Positions 36,414 to 46,290 are shown, counted from the stretch's first letter. The stretch is 51,874 nucleotides of DNA from Deltaproteobacteria bacterium (GCA_016219225.1 JACRBX010000094.1:1-51874); one strand, 5' to 3'. Numbers and translations: made by a program. Notes: a model not told the origin generated them from the letters alone.

Positions 36414-36956
36414 TCATTTCCCCAACCCCAATGCTTCGCCGGTTGCTTGATAATAAGCCTGGTAGGCTTGATTCCCAAAAAGGACAAACCCTACCCGGTG
36501 GAAAACCGGATTTTCACGGATGTAGGTCGTAACGGTTTTTACAGCGATACTGGCGGCCTCGTCCAGCGGATACCCGTAAGCGCCGGTGCTCAAAGAAGGA
36601 AAAGCCACCGACTTTATCTCTTTTTTATGGGCCAGTTTCAAGCTTTCCCGGTAAGCGCTGGCCAGAAGTCCGGCCTCCCCTTTGTTTCCCCCATGAAAAA
36701 CAGGTCCGACGGTGTGGATAACGTATTTGGCCTTAAGATTTCCGCCGCTGGTAATCACCGCCTGTCCGGTAGGGCAGCTCCCGATCCTTCGGCAATCCTC
36801 CATGATAGCCGGTCCGCCGGCCCGGTGGATGGCCCCGTCCACCCCACCACCGCCGGCCAGACGGGAATTGGCGGCATTGACAATGGCCTCTGTTTCCTGT
36901 TGGGTGATATCCCCTTCTTCCAAGAAAAAGAGGGTCGGTCCGATTTTAAATTCCAT
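36414..36956 (-). CDS. Macro-domain protein (O-acetyl-ADP-ribose deacetylase type)
   Basis: A 180-residue single macro domain that binds or hydrolyses ADP-ribose derivatives. EGDITQQETEAIVNAANSRL and GGGGVDGAIHRAGG form the ADP-ribose pocket, and HTVGPVFHGGNKGE and AFPSLSTGAYGYP follow, as in YmdB and TM0508. ATG at 36956 was chosen because AAAGGAGG lies 7 nt before it; the longer frame from 37025 would translate a repeat element into a Cys-Pro-Leu-rich nonsense N-terminus. It is downstream of a crotonase gene on the same strand. Confidence 0.92.
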   Translation of the reverse strand: MEFKIGPTLFFLEEGDITQQETEAIVNAANSRLAGGGGVDGAIHRAGGPAIMEDCRRIGSCPTGQAVITSGGNLKAKYVIHTVGPVFHGGNKGEAGLLASAYRESLKLAHKKEIKSVAFPSLSTGAYGYPLDEAASIAVKTVTTYIRENPVFHRVGFVLFGNQAYQAYYQATGEALGLGK

Positions 36957-36974
36957 GAAATGCCTCCTTTGTGG

Positions 36975-37056
36975 GGCGCAAGGCACAAGGCACAAGGTAC
37001 AAGGGCTTAACTTAAAATCAAACAAATCGTTTGCCTTGAGCCTTGTGCCTTGCGCC
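36975..37056. repeat. Quasi-palindromic intergenic repeat, crotonase-macro junction
   Basis: A perfect 17-bp inverted repeat: GGCGCAAGGCACAAGGC at 36975-36991 and its complement at 37040-37056, with a 48-nt spacer. The left side continues as iterated CACAAGG and TACAAGG words and the spacer also holds GCCTTGAG copies. It occupies most of the gap 36957-37068 between two co-oriented minus-strand genes. The left arm ends about 18 bp from the macro start codon on the upstream side. Confidence 0.85.
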
Positions 37057-37068
37057 TTACGCCTGTTG

Positions 37069-37824
37069 TTAAAATTTTTTCATGGCCTCTTTAAGCCTTT
37101 CCCGGGCCTCTTCGGCATACCAAAATTTTAAAAACAGATCTACATCGTCCTCCAGGCGCCGGCGGATATCCTCGGCCACCGAACCGGTTCTATTCTTCTT
37201 GATTGCTCCAAAGGCCTCAGCCGGAAGACCGCCCAGTAACCGGGCCTTGGTCAGAGACTCCTGAAAAAGGTTTTCCGAAGGGAAAAGGCCGTCGATGATC
37301 CCCATGGATAAGGCCTCTTCGGCCGGGATCATTTTCCCGGTATACATCATCTCTGTTGCCTTCCGGTCTCCGGCCAGTTGTCTTAAAATGCAATCCGAGA
37401 GGTAGGGCAAAGGAACACCCAGGTTGATTTCGTTTAAGGCGCAAAATTTTTTTCCCTGGCTCATAAAACGGTAATCACAGCATGAAGCCAGGATAAACCC
37501 CCCGGCGATGGCATGGCCGTTAAGGGAAGCGATGGTCGGTTTGGGGAAAATATAGAGATTTAAACAGAGCAGGTTGTAGGCCGTAAAGAATTCCTTAAAG
37601 ACTTGAGGGTCCTTGGAATAGAGTTCAGGGAGATCAAAACCCATGGAAAAAAATTTATCATTGGCGCTGGTCAGGACCAGGGAATGGACCCCCTGGCTGT
37701 CCTGAGCTTCCTTCAGATGAAGCGCAAGCTCTTTTACCAGTTCTCTGTTTATGGGGTTGGGTATCCCCCGATTTAATTTTAATATCCGAACCTGTTCTTC
37801 TGTCGAGGCTTCGATCCACCCCAT
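37069..37824 (-). CDS. Enoyl-CoA hydratase/isomerase (crotonase) family protein
   Basis: A 251-residue crotonase-fold protein. The oxyanion-hole segments are SANDKFFSMGFDLPEL (about residues 53-68) and SLNGHAIAGGFILASCCDYRF (about 98-118). A glutamate lies in the position used by isomerases and hydratases (ALNEINLGVPLP). Sequence features resemble enoyl-CoA delta-isomerases about as much as hydratases, so the reaction is left open. AAGGAGG 8 nt before ATG 37824 fixes the start. A TATAAT box on the minus strand (37879-37874) suggests its own promoter. Confidence 0.85.
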   Translation of the reverse strand: MGWIEASTEEQVRILKLNRGIPNPINRELVKELALHLKEAQDSQGVHSLVLTSANDKFFSMGFDLPELYSKDPQVFKEFFTAYNLLCLNLYIFPKPTIASLNGHAIAGGFILASCCDYRFMSQGKKFCALNEINLGVPLPYLSDCILRQLAGDRKATEMMYTGKMIPAEEALSMGIIDGLFPSENLFQESLTKARLLGGLPAEAFGAIKKNRTGSVAEDIRRRLEDDVDLFLKFWYAEEARERLKEAMKKF

Positions 37825-37873
37825 AGGCTGACCTCCTTAAGTCTGATAGATTTTGGAATTGAGGCATTTTGAA

Positions 37874-37904
37874 ATTATACCCTATTCTATTTCATGAATT
37901 CCAA
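37874..37904 (-). promoter_or_regulatory. Promoter before the crotonase gene
   Basis: A perfect TATAAT on the minus strand (37879-37874), with TTGGAA (37904-37899) 19 nt upstream as the best -35. The predicted start is about 40 nt before the crotonase ATG at 37824. It is divergent from the ilv promoter at 37961-37989. Confidence 0.45.
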
Positions 37905-37960
37905 TTAATTTTTCAAACTTATTTTAGATTTTAATTAACAGGTTACACCTATCTTTGTAT

Positions 37961-37989
37961 TTGACAAAACGACCGGGATATTTTAATAT
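37961..37989 (+). promoter_or_regulatory. Promoter for DUF465-ilvB operon
   Basis: TTGACA (37961-37966), a 17-nt spacer, then TAATAT (37984-37989). The predicted transcript starts near 37996, only about 20 nt before the ATG at 38015, so there is no room for a leader-peptide attenuator. AAGGGAG at 38002-38008 is the ribosome site. Confidence 0.55.
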
Positions 37990-37991
37990 CC
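37976..37991. promoter_or_regulatory. Palindromic operator candidate over the ilv -10 box
   Basis: GGATATT (37976-37982) and AATATCC (37985-37991) form a perfect 7-bp inverted repeat with a 2-nt centre. It covers the -10 box of the promoter above, the position of a classical repressor site. The regulator is unknown. Confidence 0.4.
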
Positions 37992-38014
37992 ATTAAATTC
38001 TAAGGGAGTAGCTT

Positions 38015-38242
38015 ATGGAAAAAAGAGACGAAGAATTAATCGCCCAACTGATTGCCGAGGATGAAGAACTGCGAAAGTTGGTGAAAGAACACAAAGAATT
38101 TGAAAGCCAGTTGGAAGAATTCAATAAAAGGTTATACCTTTCCGATGAAGAAAATCGAGAAAAGAGAAAGCTTCAAAAATTAAAGCTGGCCGGCCGGGAT
38201 CGGATTGAACAGATATTGAGAGACCACCGGGCAAAAGGTTAA
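38015..38242 (+). CDS. YdcH/DUF465 family small coiled-coil protein
   Basis: A 75-residue, highly charged helical protein. The [19 protein letters not shown] and [19 protein letters not shown] segments match the DUF465/YdcH family, which has the same size and a helical-hairpin shape. The function of the family is not known. It has a good ribosome site and promoter and lies 5 bp before the ilvB TTG start, so it leads the branched-chain amino acid operon; its role there is unclear. Confidence 0.85.
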   Translation: MEKRDEELIAQLIAEDEELRKLVKEHKEFESQLEEFNKRLYLSDEENREKRKLQKLKLAGRDRIEQILRDHRAKG

Positions 38243-38247
38243 AGCGC

Positions 38248-39936
38248 TTGAGATTAAGTGGAGCCGAAATCGTTATAGAAAGCTTGATCCAGGAAGGGGT
38301 TACCTCTATCTTCGGGTATCCCGGAGCAGCTATTACGGACATTTATGACACCCTGGATAAAAGTCCCATCCGTCATTATCTGGTGCGCCATGAACAGGGC
38401 GCCGTCCATATGGCTGATGGATATGCCCGGACCTCAGGAAAGGTGGGTGTTTGTCTGGTGACCTCCGGCCCGGGGGCCACCAATACCGTTACGGGAATAG
38501 CTTCGGCCTATATGGACTCTATCCCCATTGTGGTTTTTACCGGCCAGGTTCCAACCCCATTAATCGGCAATGATGCTTTTCAGGAAGTGGACATTGTAGG
38601 CATCACCCGTCCTTGTACCAAACACAATTATTTGGTTAAGGCGGTTGAAGATCTGGCTGGAATCATAAAGGAAGCCTTTTACCTGGCCCGTTCCGGTAGA
38701 CCGGGACCGATCCTGATCGATTTGCCAAAGGATATACTGCACAACAAAACCGAATTTAAGTATCCTAAAAAAATTGAGATGCGCAACTACCGGCCGACTT
38801 ACAGCGCCCATCCCAAACAAATCGAAAAAGCAACAGCACAGATCCTGAAGGCCAAGAGGCCGGTAATCTATGCCGGAGGCGGGGTCATTACCTCCCATTC
38901 TTCCTCAGAATTAAAAACCTTAGCCGAGAGCTTGACCATTCCCGTAACGACTACCCTGATGGGGTTGGGGGCCTTTCCCGGCAGGCATCCCCTGTGGCTG
39001 GGGATGCTGGGGATGCACGGGACTTATTGGGCCAATATGTCCGTGGCTCATTGTGATCTCTTGATTGCCGTGGGAGCCCGATTTGATGATCGGGTCACGG
39101 GTAAGGTGGATCTGTTCGCCCCCGAGGCCCGGATTATCCATATCGACATCGATCCCACATCGATCCGGAAAAATGTCTCGGTGGATATCCCGATTGTCGG
39201 AGATTGCAAGGATGCCTTAACCAAATTAAATCAACTGGTCCAAAAACCGGGAAAACAGGAATGGCGTAAGATAAGACAACCCTGGCTGGAACAAATCAAG
39301 GAATGGAAGGAAACCCACCCGCTAAACTATGAACAGGGAAAAGACGAAATCAAACCCCAATACGTGGTTGAAAAGATTTATGAACTGACCAAAGGAAAGG
39401 CCATCATCGCCACGGAGGTGGGACAAAATCAGATGTGGGCCGCCCAATATTATCATTTCGACCAACCCAATTCCTTTATTACATCCGGTGGATTGGGGGT
39501 CATGGGGTATGGTTTTCCGGCCGCGATTGGGGCCCAGGTGGCCTGCCCGGACCGAATCGTATTCGATATTGCCGGAGACGGGAGTATCCAGATGAACATT
39601 CAGGAAATGGCAACGGTTGTGGCCAATCAATTGCCGGTGAAGATTGCCATTTTAAATAATGGTTATTTGGGGATGGTGCGTCAATTCCAGGAACTTTTTT
39701 ATGAAAAAAGGTATGCCCAGACCTTCCTCAAGGGCAATCCCGATTTTGTGAAAATAGCTGAAGCCTATGGGGCAACCGGACTCAGGGCCAAGCACCCCGA
39801 AGAGGTGGGGCCGGTTATCGAAAAGGCCTTATCCATTAAAGGACCGGTGATAATCGATTTTGTTGTCAGCCCTGAAGAATGTGTCTCTCCAATGGTCCCT
39901 TCCGGAAAAGCCATGACCGAGATGCTGTTGGTGTAA
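38248..39936 (+). CDS. ilvB: Acetolactate synthase large (catalytic) subunit
   Basis: A 562-residue ThDP-dependent enzyme joining pyruvate with pyruvate or 2-oxobutyrate, the first common step of Val/Leu/Ile synthesis. [15 protein letters not shown] and [14 protein letters not shown] (active-site Glu region) are at the N-terminus; the ThDP/Mg signature runs from [15 protein letters not shown] to [12 protein letters not shown] near residue 435-475. The start is TTG at 38248, supported by the family N-terminus (RLSGAEIV) and AAAGG 9 nt upstream. The regulatory subunit ilvN follows after a 103-bp gap containing a quasi-palindrome. Confidence 0.96.
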   Translation: MRLSGAEIVIESLIQEGVTSIFGYPGAAITDIYDTLDKSPIRHYLVRHEQGAVHMADGYARTSGKVGVCLVTSGPGATNTVTGIASAYMDSIPIVVFTGQVPTPLIGNDAFQEVDIVGITRPCTKHNYLVKAVEDLAGIIKEAFYLARSGRPGPILIDLPKDILHNKTEFKYPKKIEMRNYRPTYSAHPKQIEKATAQILKAKRPVIYAGGGVITSHSSSELKTLAESLTIPVTTTLMGLGAFPGRHPLWLGMLGMHGTYWANMSVAHCDLLIAVGARFDDRVTGKVDLFAPEARIIHIDIDPTSIRKNVSVDIPIVGDCKDALTKLNQLVQKPGKQEWRKIRQPWLEQIKEWKETHPLNYEQGKDEIKPQYVVEKIYELTKGKAIIATEVGQNQMWAAQYYHFDQPNSFITSGGLGVMGYGFPAAIGAQVACPDRIVFDIAGDGSIQMNIQEMATVVANQLPVKIAILNNGYLGMVRQFQELFYEKRYAQTFLKGNPDFVKIAEAYGATGLRAKHPEEVGPVIEKALSIKGPVIIDFVVSPEECVSPMVPSGKAMTEMLLV

Positions 39937-39952
39937 AATAAGCGATCTGGAA

Positions 39953-40020
39953 TCAGCGGTCAGCGTCCAGCCAAGATGGTTATTGGTTTGCTGAAAGCTG
40001 ACCGCCGACCGCTGAAAGCT
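39953..40020. repeat. Quasi-palindromic intergenic repeat, ilvB-ilvN junction
   Basis: TCAGCGGTC (39953-39961) pairs with GACCGCTGA (40007-40015), and GCGGTCAGC (39956-39964) alternatively pairs with GCTGACCGC (39997-40005), so two registers of the stem are possible. GCTGAAAGCT is repeated twice on the right side. The element separates two subunits of the same enzyme in one operon. Confidence 0.75.
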
Positions 40021-40039
40021 ACGACTATTAGGCTACTAA

Positions 40040-40600
40040 ATGGAAAATAACCAGGATCAAAAACATACTATTTCTGCATTGGTGGATAACGAACCCGGGG
40101 TCCTGTCGCGCGTTACGGGTTTATTCAGCGGCCGAGGTTTTAATATTGAAAGTCTTTGTGTGGCTGAGACCATGGATCCCCTGGTTTCTCGAATTACCTT
40201 AGTAACACGAGGAAATGATCAAATTATAGAACAAATAACCAAACAGCTCAATAAACTGATCAATGTCATTAAGGTAATAGATTTTACCAATACCGAATTT
40301 GTCGAAAGAGAGATGGCCTTGATTAAGGTCCGGGCCGAGGCCCAAACCCGGGCCGAAATTTTGAGAATCGTAGACATCTTCCGCTGTAAGGTGGTCGATG
40401 TAAGTCCCCAATTTTATACGATTGAGGTGACCGGCAATGAAGGGAAAATCAAGGCTATTTTGGATTTGCTGGGTCCCCTTGGGATTAAAGAAATCGCCCG
40501 CACCGGTGCTATTGCCATGGCCCGGAGCAAAAAAGAAGGTTCATTAAAGAGGGAAAAATCTGTTATACTACAAGAGACGTTTGGAGGAGGAAAGAAATGA
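40040..40600 (+). CDS. ilvN: Acetolactate synthase small (regulatory) subunit
   Basis: A 186-residue regulatory subunit that binds valine and activates IlvB. The N-terminal ACT domain begins [31 protein letters not shown] (shown as two parts: [15 protein letters not shown] and [13 protein letters not shown]), followed by the C-terminal ALS_ss_C domain with [12 protein letters not shown]. Length matches the long-form IlvN/IlvH. It overlaps ilvC by 4 nt (ATGA). Confidence 0.95.
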   Translation: MENNQDQKHTISALVDNEPGVLSRVTGLFSGRGFNIESLCVAETMDPLVSRITLVTRGNDQIIEQITKQLNKLINVIKVIDFTNTEFVEREMALIKVRAEAQTRAEILRIVDIFRCKVVDVSPQFYTIEVTGNEGKIKAILDLLGPLGIKEIARTGAIAMARSKKEGSLKREKSVILQETFGGGKK

Positions 40601-41586
40601 AAATTTTTTATGACCAGGAAGCAGATCTTAACATCCTAAAAGGAAAGAAAGTAGCCATCATCGGCTACGGGAGTCAGGGACACGCCCAGGCCTTGAATTT
40701 ACGGGATTCAGGGGTGGACGTGGTTGTAGCTGAATTGGCCGGTACTCCTAATTACCAACTGGCCCAGGAACAAGGATTTGTTCCGGTTACTGCGGCCCAG
40801 GCCGCAGCCCAGGCCCAGGTTATTCAAATCCTGGCCCAGGACCATGCCCAGGCCTATCTGTTTGAAAATGAGGTCCTGCCCCATTTGACGCCCGATAAAA
40901 CCATCGTTTTTTCACACGGCTTTAATATTCATTATGGGCAAATTGTCCCCCCGTCTAATGTGGATGTGGTCATGGTTGCCCCCAAGGGACCAGGTCATTT
41001 GGTACGTCGGGAATTTGAAAAAGGGGCCGGGGTTCCATCCCTGGTTGCGATCCATCAGGATCCTTCCGGCAATGCCATGAAGACCGCTTTGGCCTATGCC
41101 AAGGGGATTGGAGCCACCCGGGCCGGCGTTATCTTGACCACCTTTAAAGAAGAAACGGAAACCGATCTCTTCGGTGAGCAGGCCGTTTTGTGCGGCGGTG
41201 TAACCGCTTTGGTCAAGGCCGGCTTTGATACCCTGGTGGAGGCCGGGTATCAACCCGAGATCGCTTATTTTGAATGTTTACATGAGTTAAAACTGATCGT
41301 GGATTTAATGTATGAAGGGGGCATCAGCCGGATGCGTTATTCCATAAGTGATACGGCTGAATACGGCGACTTGACCCGCGGAAATCGCATCGTCACGGAA
41401 GAGACCCGGGAAGAGATGCAGATAATCTTGCAAGAGGTCCAAACGGGTGAATTCGCTCGAGAATGGATCCTGGAAAACAAGGCCAATCGACCGGTCTTTA
41501 ATGCCTTGCGGCGTATTGAGGCCGAACATCCCATAGAAGAAGTGGGCCAGAAACTCCGCGATATGATGAGCTGGCTGAAGAAATGA
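40597..41586 (+). CDS. ilvC: Ketol-acid reductoisomerase
   Basis: A 329-residue class I enzyme acting after acetolactate synthase. The NADPH-binding motif is [19 protein letters not shown], the metal/active-site region [20 protein letters not shown] and the C-terminal knotted domain with [13 protein letters not shown] are present. GGAGGAGG just upstream is a strong ribosome site, overlapping the end of ilvN. Short class I length (about 330) fits. Confidence 0.97.
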   Translation: MKIFYDQEADLNILKGKKVAIIGYGSQGHAQALNLRDSGVDVVVAELAGTPNYQLAQEQGFVPVTAAQAAAQAQVIQILAQDHAQAYLFENEVLPHLTPDKTIVFSHGFNIHYGQIVPPSNVDVVMVAPKGPGHLVRREFEKGAGVPSLVAIHQDPSGNAMKTALAYAKGIGATRAGVILTTFKEETETDLFGEQAVLCGGVTALVKAGFDTLVEAGYQPEIAYFECLHELKLIVDLMYEGGISRMRYSISDTAEYGDLTRGNRIVTEETREEMQIILQEVQTGEFAREWILENKANRPVFNALRRIEAEHPIEEVGQKLRDMMSWLKK

Positions 41587-41591
41587 TGATG

Positions 41592-41772
41592 AGGGTTCAA
41601 GGATTCAAGGGTTCGAGGATTCGAGGTTGTTGTCACTCCCGGCCAGTGTTCGGGGTTCAGAGTCCGGAGTGGTAGGTCTTCGCTCCCATTACTCCAGTCT
41701 CGGCCGGTCCCTGGCTTTTCCGGAGTCCCGGTTAATACGTAAATTGGGTTCGCCGAACGCTGAACGCCGAAC
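41592..41772. repeat. Composite repeat region, ilvC-psd junction
   Basis: Starts with iterated GGTTCAAGG, GATTCAAGG, GTTCGAGG words (41592-41626). GTTCGGGGTTCAG at 41648-41660 matches the reverse complement of CTGAACGCCGAAC at 41760-41772 at 12 of 13 positions, and CCGGAGT occurs on both sides of the centre. It fills the 195-bp gap. The right arm ends 9 nt before the psd ATG, which has a T-run instead of a purine-rich ribosome site. It looks like two different word families placed side by side. Confidence 0.65.
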
Positions 41773-41781
41773 GGGTTTTTT

Positions 41782-42417
41782 ATGATTATTCCGATAGCCC
41801 GTCAAGGGTATCCATTTATTATTCTTGGGTTGGCAGGGGTTGTTCTTTTTGCCTGGTTGGACCTGTCCTTAGGTTGGGGAATAGCCGGCCTGTTTACCAT
41901 CTTCGTAGCCGCGTTTTTTCGGGACCCCGAACGGGAGTCGCCCCAGGGAGAAAAAGTCTTATTGTCCCCGGCCGATGGTAAAATCCTGCTGATCGAGGAA
42001 GAGGAAGAAATTTCTTTTTTAACTGGCCGGGCGATAAAGATCAGTATCTTTATGTCGGTTTTTAACTGCCATATTAATCGCATTCCGATAAGCGGCAGTA
42101 TAGAAAAGGTTTTTTATCAGGCCGGGAAGTTCTATGCGGCCAATAATGACCTGGCCTCGGCCCAAAACGAACAAAACGCCCTGGTTCTTACTACGCTCGC
42201 AGGGACAAAGATTTGTTTTGTTCAAATAGCCGGCTTGATCGCCCGAAGGATTGTCTGCTGGGTCAAGGCCGGTGAAACCGTAAAGCAGGGAGAGCGTTTT
42301 GGGTTGATCCAGTTTGGTTCAAGGGTGGATCTTTATTTGCCCACCGCAGCCCGACTCCGGATCAAACGGGGAGATAAGGTCAAGGCCGGGTTGACCATTT
42401 TAGGAGAACTGCCATGA
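41782..42417 (+). CDS. psd: Phosphatidylserine decarboxylase (short, archaeal-type)
   Basis: A 211-residue proenzyme converting phosphatidylserine to phosphatidylethanolamine. DGKILLIEEEEE, the MSVFNCHINRIP segment (catalytic His) and the self-cleavage region RFGLIQFGSRVDLYLP, whose Gly-Ser yields the pyruvoyl group, are visible. Two N-terminal hydrophobic helices anchor it. The short form is the one usually found beside pssA in this group of bacteria. It overlaps pssA by 4 nt. Confidence 0.94.
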   Translation: MIIPIARQGYPFIILGLAGVVLFAWLDLSLGWGIAGLFTIFVAAFFRDPERESPQGEKVLLSPADGKILLIEEEEEISFLTGRAIKISIFMSVFNCHINRIPISGSIEKVFYQAGKFYAANNDLASAQNEQNALVLTTLAGTKICFVQIAGLIARRIVCWVKAGETVKQGERFGLIQFGSRVDLYLPTAARLRIKRGDKVKAGLTILGELP

Positions 42418-43181
42418 GGATAAAAAATCGGAGGAATAAAAACAGGAAGGAACGGAGAAGGGGCGTCTATGTGCTCCCCAATCTGGTGACCACGGCCAGT
42501 CTTTTTTGCGGTTTTTATGCTGTAATCAGTGCGATTCAGGGAAATTTTTACCAGGCCGCCCTTTCCGTGTTGATTGCGGCTGTCCTGGATGGTCTGGATG
42601 GACGTATTGCCCGTATTACCAGGACGACCAGCGCCTTTGGTGTTCAGTATGATTCCTTATGCGATTTGATTGCTTTCGGAATGGCCCCGGGGGTCCTGGT
42701 TTTTCTTTGGGCTTTGAAACCCTTCAACCGATTCGGCTGGATGGCCGCCTTTCTCTATGTGGTTTGCGGGGCTTTGCGGTTGGCCCGTTTCAATGTTCAA
42801 GTGGGGCAGGTGGGAAACAATTATTTTGTCGGCCTGCCGATTCCGGCCGCAGCCAGTATCGTGGCCGCAACGATATTGTTCATTTATCAGGTAGGCGGAA
42901 CAGGATCAACAGGTTACCTGGTGGTGTTGATCATGATCTATGTCTTATCATTTTTGATGGTCAGCAATATTCCGTATCCCAGCTTTAAAGGCCTGAAATT
43001 AGCGGAAAGACGCTCTTTCAACTTCCTGGTGGCGGCGGTGCTGATTTTTGTTCTGGTGGCCTTGGAACCCTTCGTCATGCTGGCCGTGGGGCTCCTGGGA
43101 TATGTGCTGTCCGGTCCTGTCCTGGCTTTGTATAAGTTGAAGAGGAAACCGACGACCGAACCCGTAGAGCGGACGGTCTGA
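42414..43181 (+). CDS. pssA: CDP-diacylglycerol-serine O-phosphatidyltransferase
   Basis: A 255-residue membrane enzyme making phosphatidylserine from CDP-diacylglycerol and serine, the substrate of Psd. The CDP-alcohol phosphatidyltransferase motif DGLDGRIARITRTTSAFGVQYDSLCD (DGxxAR-x8-GxxxDxxxD pattern) is near residues 58-83, followed by six or so transmembrane segments. A basic N-terminus (residues 1-18) precedes the first helix. Coupled to psd; the leuA gene follows across a 179-bp repeat-rich gap. Confidence 0.94.
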   Translation: MRIKNRRNKNRKERRRGVYVLPNLVTTASLFCGFYAVISAIQGNFYQAALSVLIAAVLDGLDGRIARITRTTSAFGVQYDSLCDLIAFGMAPGVLVFLWALKPFNRFGWMAAFLYVVCGALRLARFNVQVGQVGNNYFVGLPIPAAASIVAATILFIYQVGGTGSTGYLVVLIMIYVLSFLMVSNIPYPSFKGLKLAERRSFNFLVAAVLIFVLVALEPFVMLAVGLLGYVLSGPVLALYKLKRKPTTEPVERTV

Positions 43182-43191
43182 TAATAAATAA

Positions 43192-43360
43192 GATTTCGGA
43201 TTTCGGAGTGCGGATTTCGGAATTTAAAAAAGTATTTTCAAAAACCGTTAGTAACCCATTGGGGCATGGGGGCTTAGTACAGATACTGGGTGCTGGATAC
43301 TGGAGTGAGGAACGCCTAATCACTAACGCCTAACGAGACCAGTAACGAGGAACGAGGAAC
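43192..43360. repeat. Iterated-word repeat region, pssA-leuA junction
   Basis: Several tandem word blocks follow one another: GATTTCGG with variants (43192-43220), GATACTGGGTGCTGGATACTGG split over 43282-43303, AACGCCTAA variants (43311-43336) and AACGAGG repeats (about 43344-43360). Unlike other junctions, no clear complementary arms were found. The last AACGAGGAAC copies end exactly at the leuA ATG and seem to supply its ribosome site. Confidence 0.6.
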
Positions 43361-44902
43361 ATGGCTGAACGCATTATTATTTTTGATACAACCTTAAGAG
43401 ACGGGGAGCAATCCCCGGGGGCCAGCATGAACAAGGCCGAAAAACTGCGTCTGGCCCGGCAATTGGAAAAATTAAAGGTCGATGTGATCGAAGCCGGATT
43501 TCCGGTGGCCTCACAAGGCGATTTCGAGGCCGTGGCCTTGATTGCCAAAGAGGTCCGGGGATTGACGGTTACCGCCCTTTCCAGGACAGCCAAAGGGGAT
43601 ATCGATCGGGCCTGGGAGGCCGTAAAAGAGGCGGCTGATCCCCGTTTGCATATTTTTATAGCGACCTCCGACCTGCACTTAAAATACAAATTGCGCAAGA
43701 CCCGGAGAGAGGTGTTGGAGATCGTTCAAAAGGCGATTGCCTATGCCCGGCGCTATACCACCAATATCGAGTTTTCCACCGAAGACGGTTCCCGGACCGA
43801 TCCTTCTTATCTGGTCCAGGTCGTCCAAACGGCCGTCAAGGCCGGGGCCACCACCATCAATTTTCCCGATACGGTGGGATACGCCCTGCCGGAAGAATTC
43901 GGGCAAAGGGTTCACCTTTTGCGGGAAAAGGTGGCGGCTGATGATCGGGTGGTCTGGAGCGTTCATTGCCATAATGACCTGGGGCTGGCCGTAGCCAATA
44001 CCCTGTCCGCCATTCAGAACGGGGCCCGGCAGGCGGAGGTGACTATCAACGGTATCGGGGAACGGGCCGGGAACACCTCTCTGGAAGAACTGGTAATGGC
44101 CCTGCATACCCGAAAAGATCGAATGCCCTATTTTACCAATATTGAAAAACGGCAGATCTATCCCGCCAGTCGCTTAGTGAGCCGCATAACCGGCCTATTG
44201 GTCCCGGCCAATAAGGCCGTAGTGGGGGCCAATGCCTTTGCCCATGAATCTGGGATCCATCAGGATGGGGTTCTTAAAAAGAGGGCGACCTATGAGATCA
44301 TGACCCCCAAGGATGTCGGACTGGACCAAAATGTATTGGTTTTAGGAAAACATTCCGGTCGCCATGCCTTTCAGGAGCGCCTGAAGGAATTGGGCTATGT
44401 TTTGAGTCCGGAAGATTTACAAAAAGTCTTTGAGAGGTTCAAAGACCTGGCCGACAAGAAAAAGGAAGTGGTCAATGAAGATATCGAGGCCTTGATCGCT
44501 GATGAGATCCTGATGATTCCCGATACCTATAAACTGGTCTATTTAAGTGTGATCAGCGGAAATATGGCGGTCCCGACGGCCACTGTTAAGATTGAGGTCA
44601 ATGGAGAAATTATCCAGAAGGCCGGTTTTGGAGTGGGTCCGATTGATGCCACTTTTAATACCATCAATAAAATTATTCGAACCTGTACCAAGGCCTGTAA
44701 GCTTTTAAGTTTTTCGATCAATGCCATTACCGGTGGTACGGACGCCCAGGGGCAGGTTAATGTCCGTGTCGAACAGGACGGCAAGGTGGGCCTGGGCAAG
44801 GGATCGGATCCGGATATTATAACGGCCAGTGCCAAGGCCTATTTAAATGCCCTGAATCGATTGGAATATTTAAAAAAGAATCCGATTAAAAAACTATCGT
44901 AA
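43361..44902 (+). CDS. leuA: 2-isopropylmalate synthase
   Basis: A 513-residue enzyme condensing 2-ketoisovalerate with acetyl-CoA, the first leucine-specific step. [16 protein letters not shown] is the catalytic HMGL-like start, [14 protein letters not shown] holds the metal-binding histidines, and [14 protein letters not shown] follows. The C-terminal LeuA allosteric domain (about residues 370-500) is complete, so leucine feedback is expected. The ribosome site is provided by AACGAGG copies of the upstream repeat. Confidence 0.96.
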   Translation: MAERIIIFDTTLRDGEQSPGASMNKAEKLRLARQLEKLKVDVIEAGFPVASQGDFEAVALIAKEVRGLTVTALSRTAKGDIDRAWEAVKEAADPRLHIFIATSDLHLKYKLRKTRREVLEIVQKAIAYARRYTTNIEFSTEDGSRTDPSYLVQVVQTAVKAGATTINFPDTVGYALPEEFGQRVHLLREKVAADDRVVWSVHCHNDLGLAVANTLSAIQNGARQAEVTINGIGERAGNTSLEELVMALHTRKDRMPYFTNIEKRQIYPASRLVSRITGLLVPANKAVVGANAFAHESGIHQDGVLKKRATYEIMTPKDVGLDQNVLVLGKHSGRHAFQERLKELGYVLSPEDLQKVFERFKDLADKKKEVVNEDIEALIADEILMIPDTYKLVYLSVISGNMAVPTATVKIEVNGEIIQKAGFGVGPIDATFNTINKIIRTCTKACKLLSFSINAITGGTDAQGQVNVRVEQDGKVGLGKGSDPDIITASAKAYLNALNRLEYLKKNPIKKLS

Positions 44903-44905
44903 TAC

Positions 44906-44962
44906 ACGTTCGTCGTTCGGAGTTCGGCGTTCAGCGAAAAAGAAAATCTACGAACGCCGAAC
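44906..44962. repeat. Quasi-palindromic intergenic repeat, leuA-leuC junction
   Basis: GTTCGGCGTTC (44922-44932) is the exact complement of GAACGCCGAAC (44952-44962), with a 19-nt loop. Left of it the words CGTTCGTCGTTCGGAG repeat the same unit. The same GTTCGG words recur at 41648-41772 and 46257-46285. Confidence 0.75.
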
Positions 44963-44981
44963 GGCTGTTATCGAGGGAATT

Positions 44982-46268
44982 ATGTCTCAAACCATTACAG
45001 AAAAAATTTTAGCTGCCCACGCCGGAGTGAAAACCGTTCATCCCGGTCAGTTGATCGAAGCCCGGGTGGACCTGGCCCTGGCCAATGATATTACCGCCCC
45101 TATCGCCATGGAGGTTTTTTATAAGGCCAGCGGTAAAAAGGTTTTTGACCCGAAAAAGGTAGTCCTGGTTCCCGATCATTTCGTACCCAATAAGGATATA
45201 GCGGCGGCTGAACAATGCCGGAAGATGCGTCTTTTTGCCAGGGAGCAAAAGCTCACCCATTTTTTTGAGTTGGGGGAGATGGGGGTAGAGCATGCCCTGC
45301 TTCCGGAAAAGGGGTTGGTCTTACCCGGGGATCTGGTTATCGGGGCCGATAGTCATACCTGCACCTATGGGGCTTTGGGGGCCTTTGCCACAGGCGTCGG
45401 GAGCACGGACCTGGGCGCGGCTATGGTTACCGGCCAAACCTGGTTAAAGGTCCCCGAGACCATAAAACTGGTTTATCGCGGAAGACCCAGGCCCTGGGTT
45501 TCGGGTAAAGACCTGATCCTGTATACCATCGGAGACCTCGGGGTGGATGGGGCCCGCTACCAGGCCATGGAATTCAGCGGGCCGGCCCTGGCCGGTCTTT
45601 CCATGGCCGATCGGTTCACCATGGCCAATATGGCCATTGAGGCCGGGGCCAAGAATGGTATCTTTGAGCCGGATGACAGCACCATGGCCTACGTTCGGGA
45701 ACGATCCAAGAAAAAAGGCAAGATTTTGCATTCCGATCCGGATGCCCAATATAGGGAAACGCGTTATTATGATTTGAGTAGCATCGAACCCCAGGTGGCT
45801 TTCCCCCACCTGCCCGAAAATACCCGGCCCATATCGAAAGTGGGAAAGGTACCGATTGATCAGGCCGTCATAGGATCTTGTACCAATGGACGGCTGGAGG
45901 ATTTGCGGATTGCGGCCCGGGTATTAAAAGGGCACCAAGTCGCCAAGGGGGTCCGGCTGATCATTATCCCGGCAACCCCCTGGATTTACCAGCAGGCCAT
46001 GTCCGAAGGGTTGCTGGACATCTTTTTGAAGGCAGGTGGGGTGATCAGCCCCCCCACCTGCGGTCCTTGTCTGGGAGGGTTTATGGGGATTCTGGCCCAG
46101 GGAGAAAGGGCCATCTCAACCACCAACCGCAATTTTGTGGGCCGCATGGGCCATCCGGGCAGTGAGGTCTACCTGGCCAGCCCGGCCATTACCGCGGCCT
46201 CGGCCGTCCTGGGATCTATCGGGCCGGTGGAGGCCTTGCCGAGGCTGAAAAAAGTTCGGAGTTTATAG
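44982..46268 (+). CDS. leuC: 3-isopropylmalate dehydratase large subunit
   Basis: A 428-residue aconitase-family subunit, the shorter LeuC type common outside gamma-proteobacteria. The three Fe-S cysteines are in [12 protein letters not shown] and [25 protein letters not shown] is the other family motif. With LeuD it isomerises 2- to 3-isopropylmalate. The last codons (VRSL-stop) lie inside a tandem GTTCGGAGTT repeat, so the C-terminus may have been set by repeat invasion. Confidence 0.96.
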   Translation: MSQTITEKILAAHAGVKTVHPGQLIEARVDLALANDITAPIAMEVFYKASGKKVFDPKKVVLVPDHFVPNKDIAAAEQCRKMRLFAREQKLTHFFELGEMGVEHALLPEKGLVLPGDLVIGADSHTCTYGALGAFATGVGSTDLGAAMVTGQTWLKVPETIKLVYRGRPRPWVSGKDLILYTIGDLGVDGARYQAMEFSGPALAGLSMADRFTMANMAIEAGAKNGIFEPDDSTMAYVRERSKKKGKILHSDPDAQYRETRYYDLSSIEPQVAFPHLPENTRPISKVGKVPIDQAVIGSCTNGRLEDLRIAARVLKGHQVAKGVRLIIIPATPWIYQQAMSEGLLDIFLKAGGVISPPTCGPCLGGFMGILAQGERAISTTNRNFVGRMGHPGSEVYLASPAITAASAVLGSIGPVEALPRLKKVRSL

Positions 46269-46290
46269 TTCGGAGTTCAGAGAAACAAAA
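46257..46290. repeat. Tandem GTTCGGAGTT words across the leuC stop codon
   Basis: Two copies of AGTTCGGAGTT separated by TATA; the leuC stop TAG (46266-46268) lies at the join. It shares words with the repeats at 44906-44962 and 41648-41772, but no complementary arm is seen immediately downstream. Confidence 0.6.

Noticed and set aside
36273-37010. 245-codon open frame on the plus strand opposite the macro-domain gene
   Set aside because: It is antisense to a well-supported macro domain, has no recognisable motif and reads into the repeat element.
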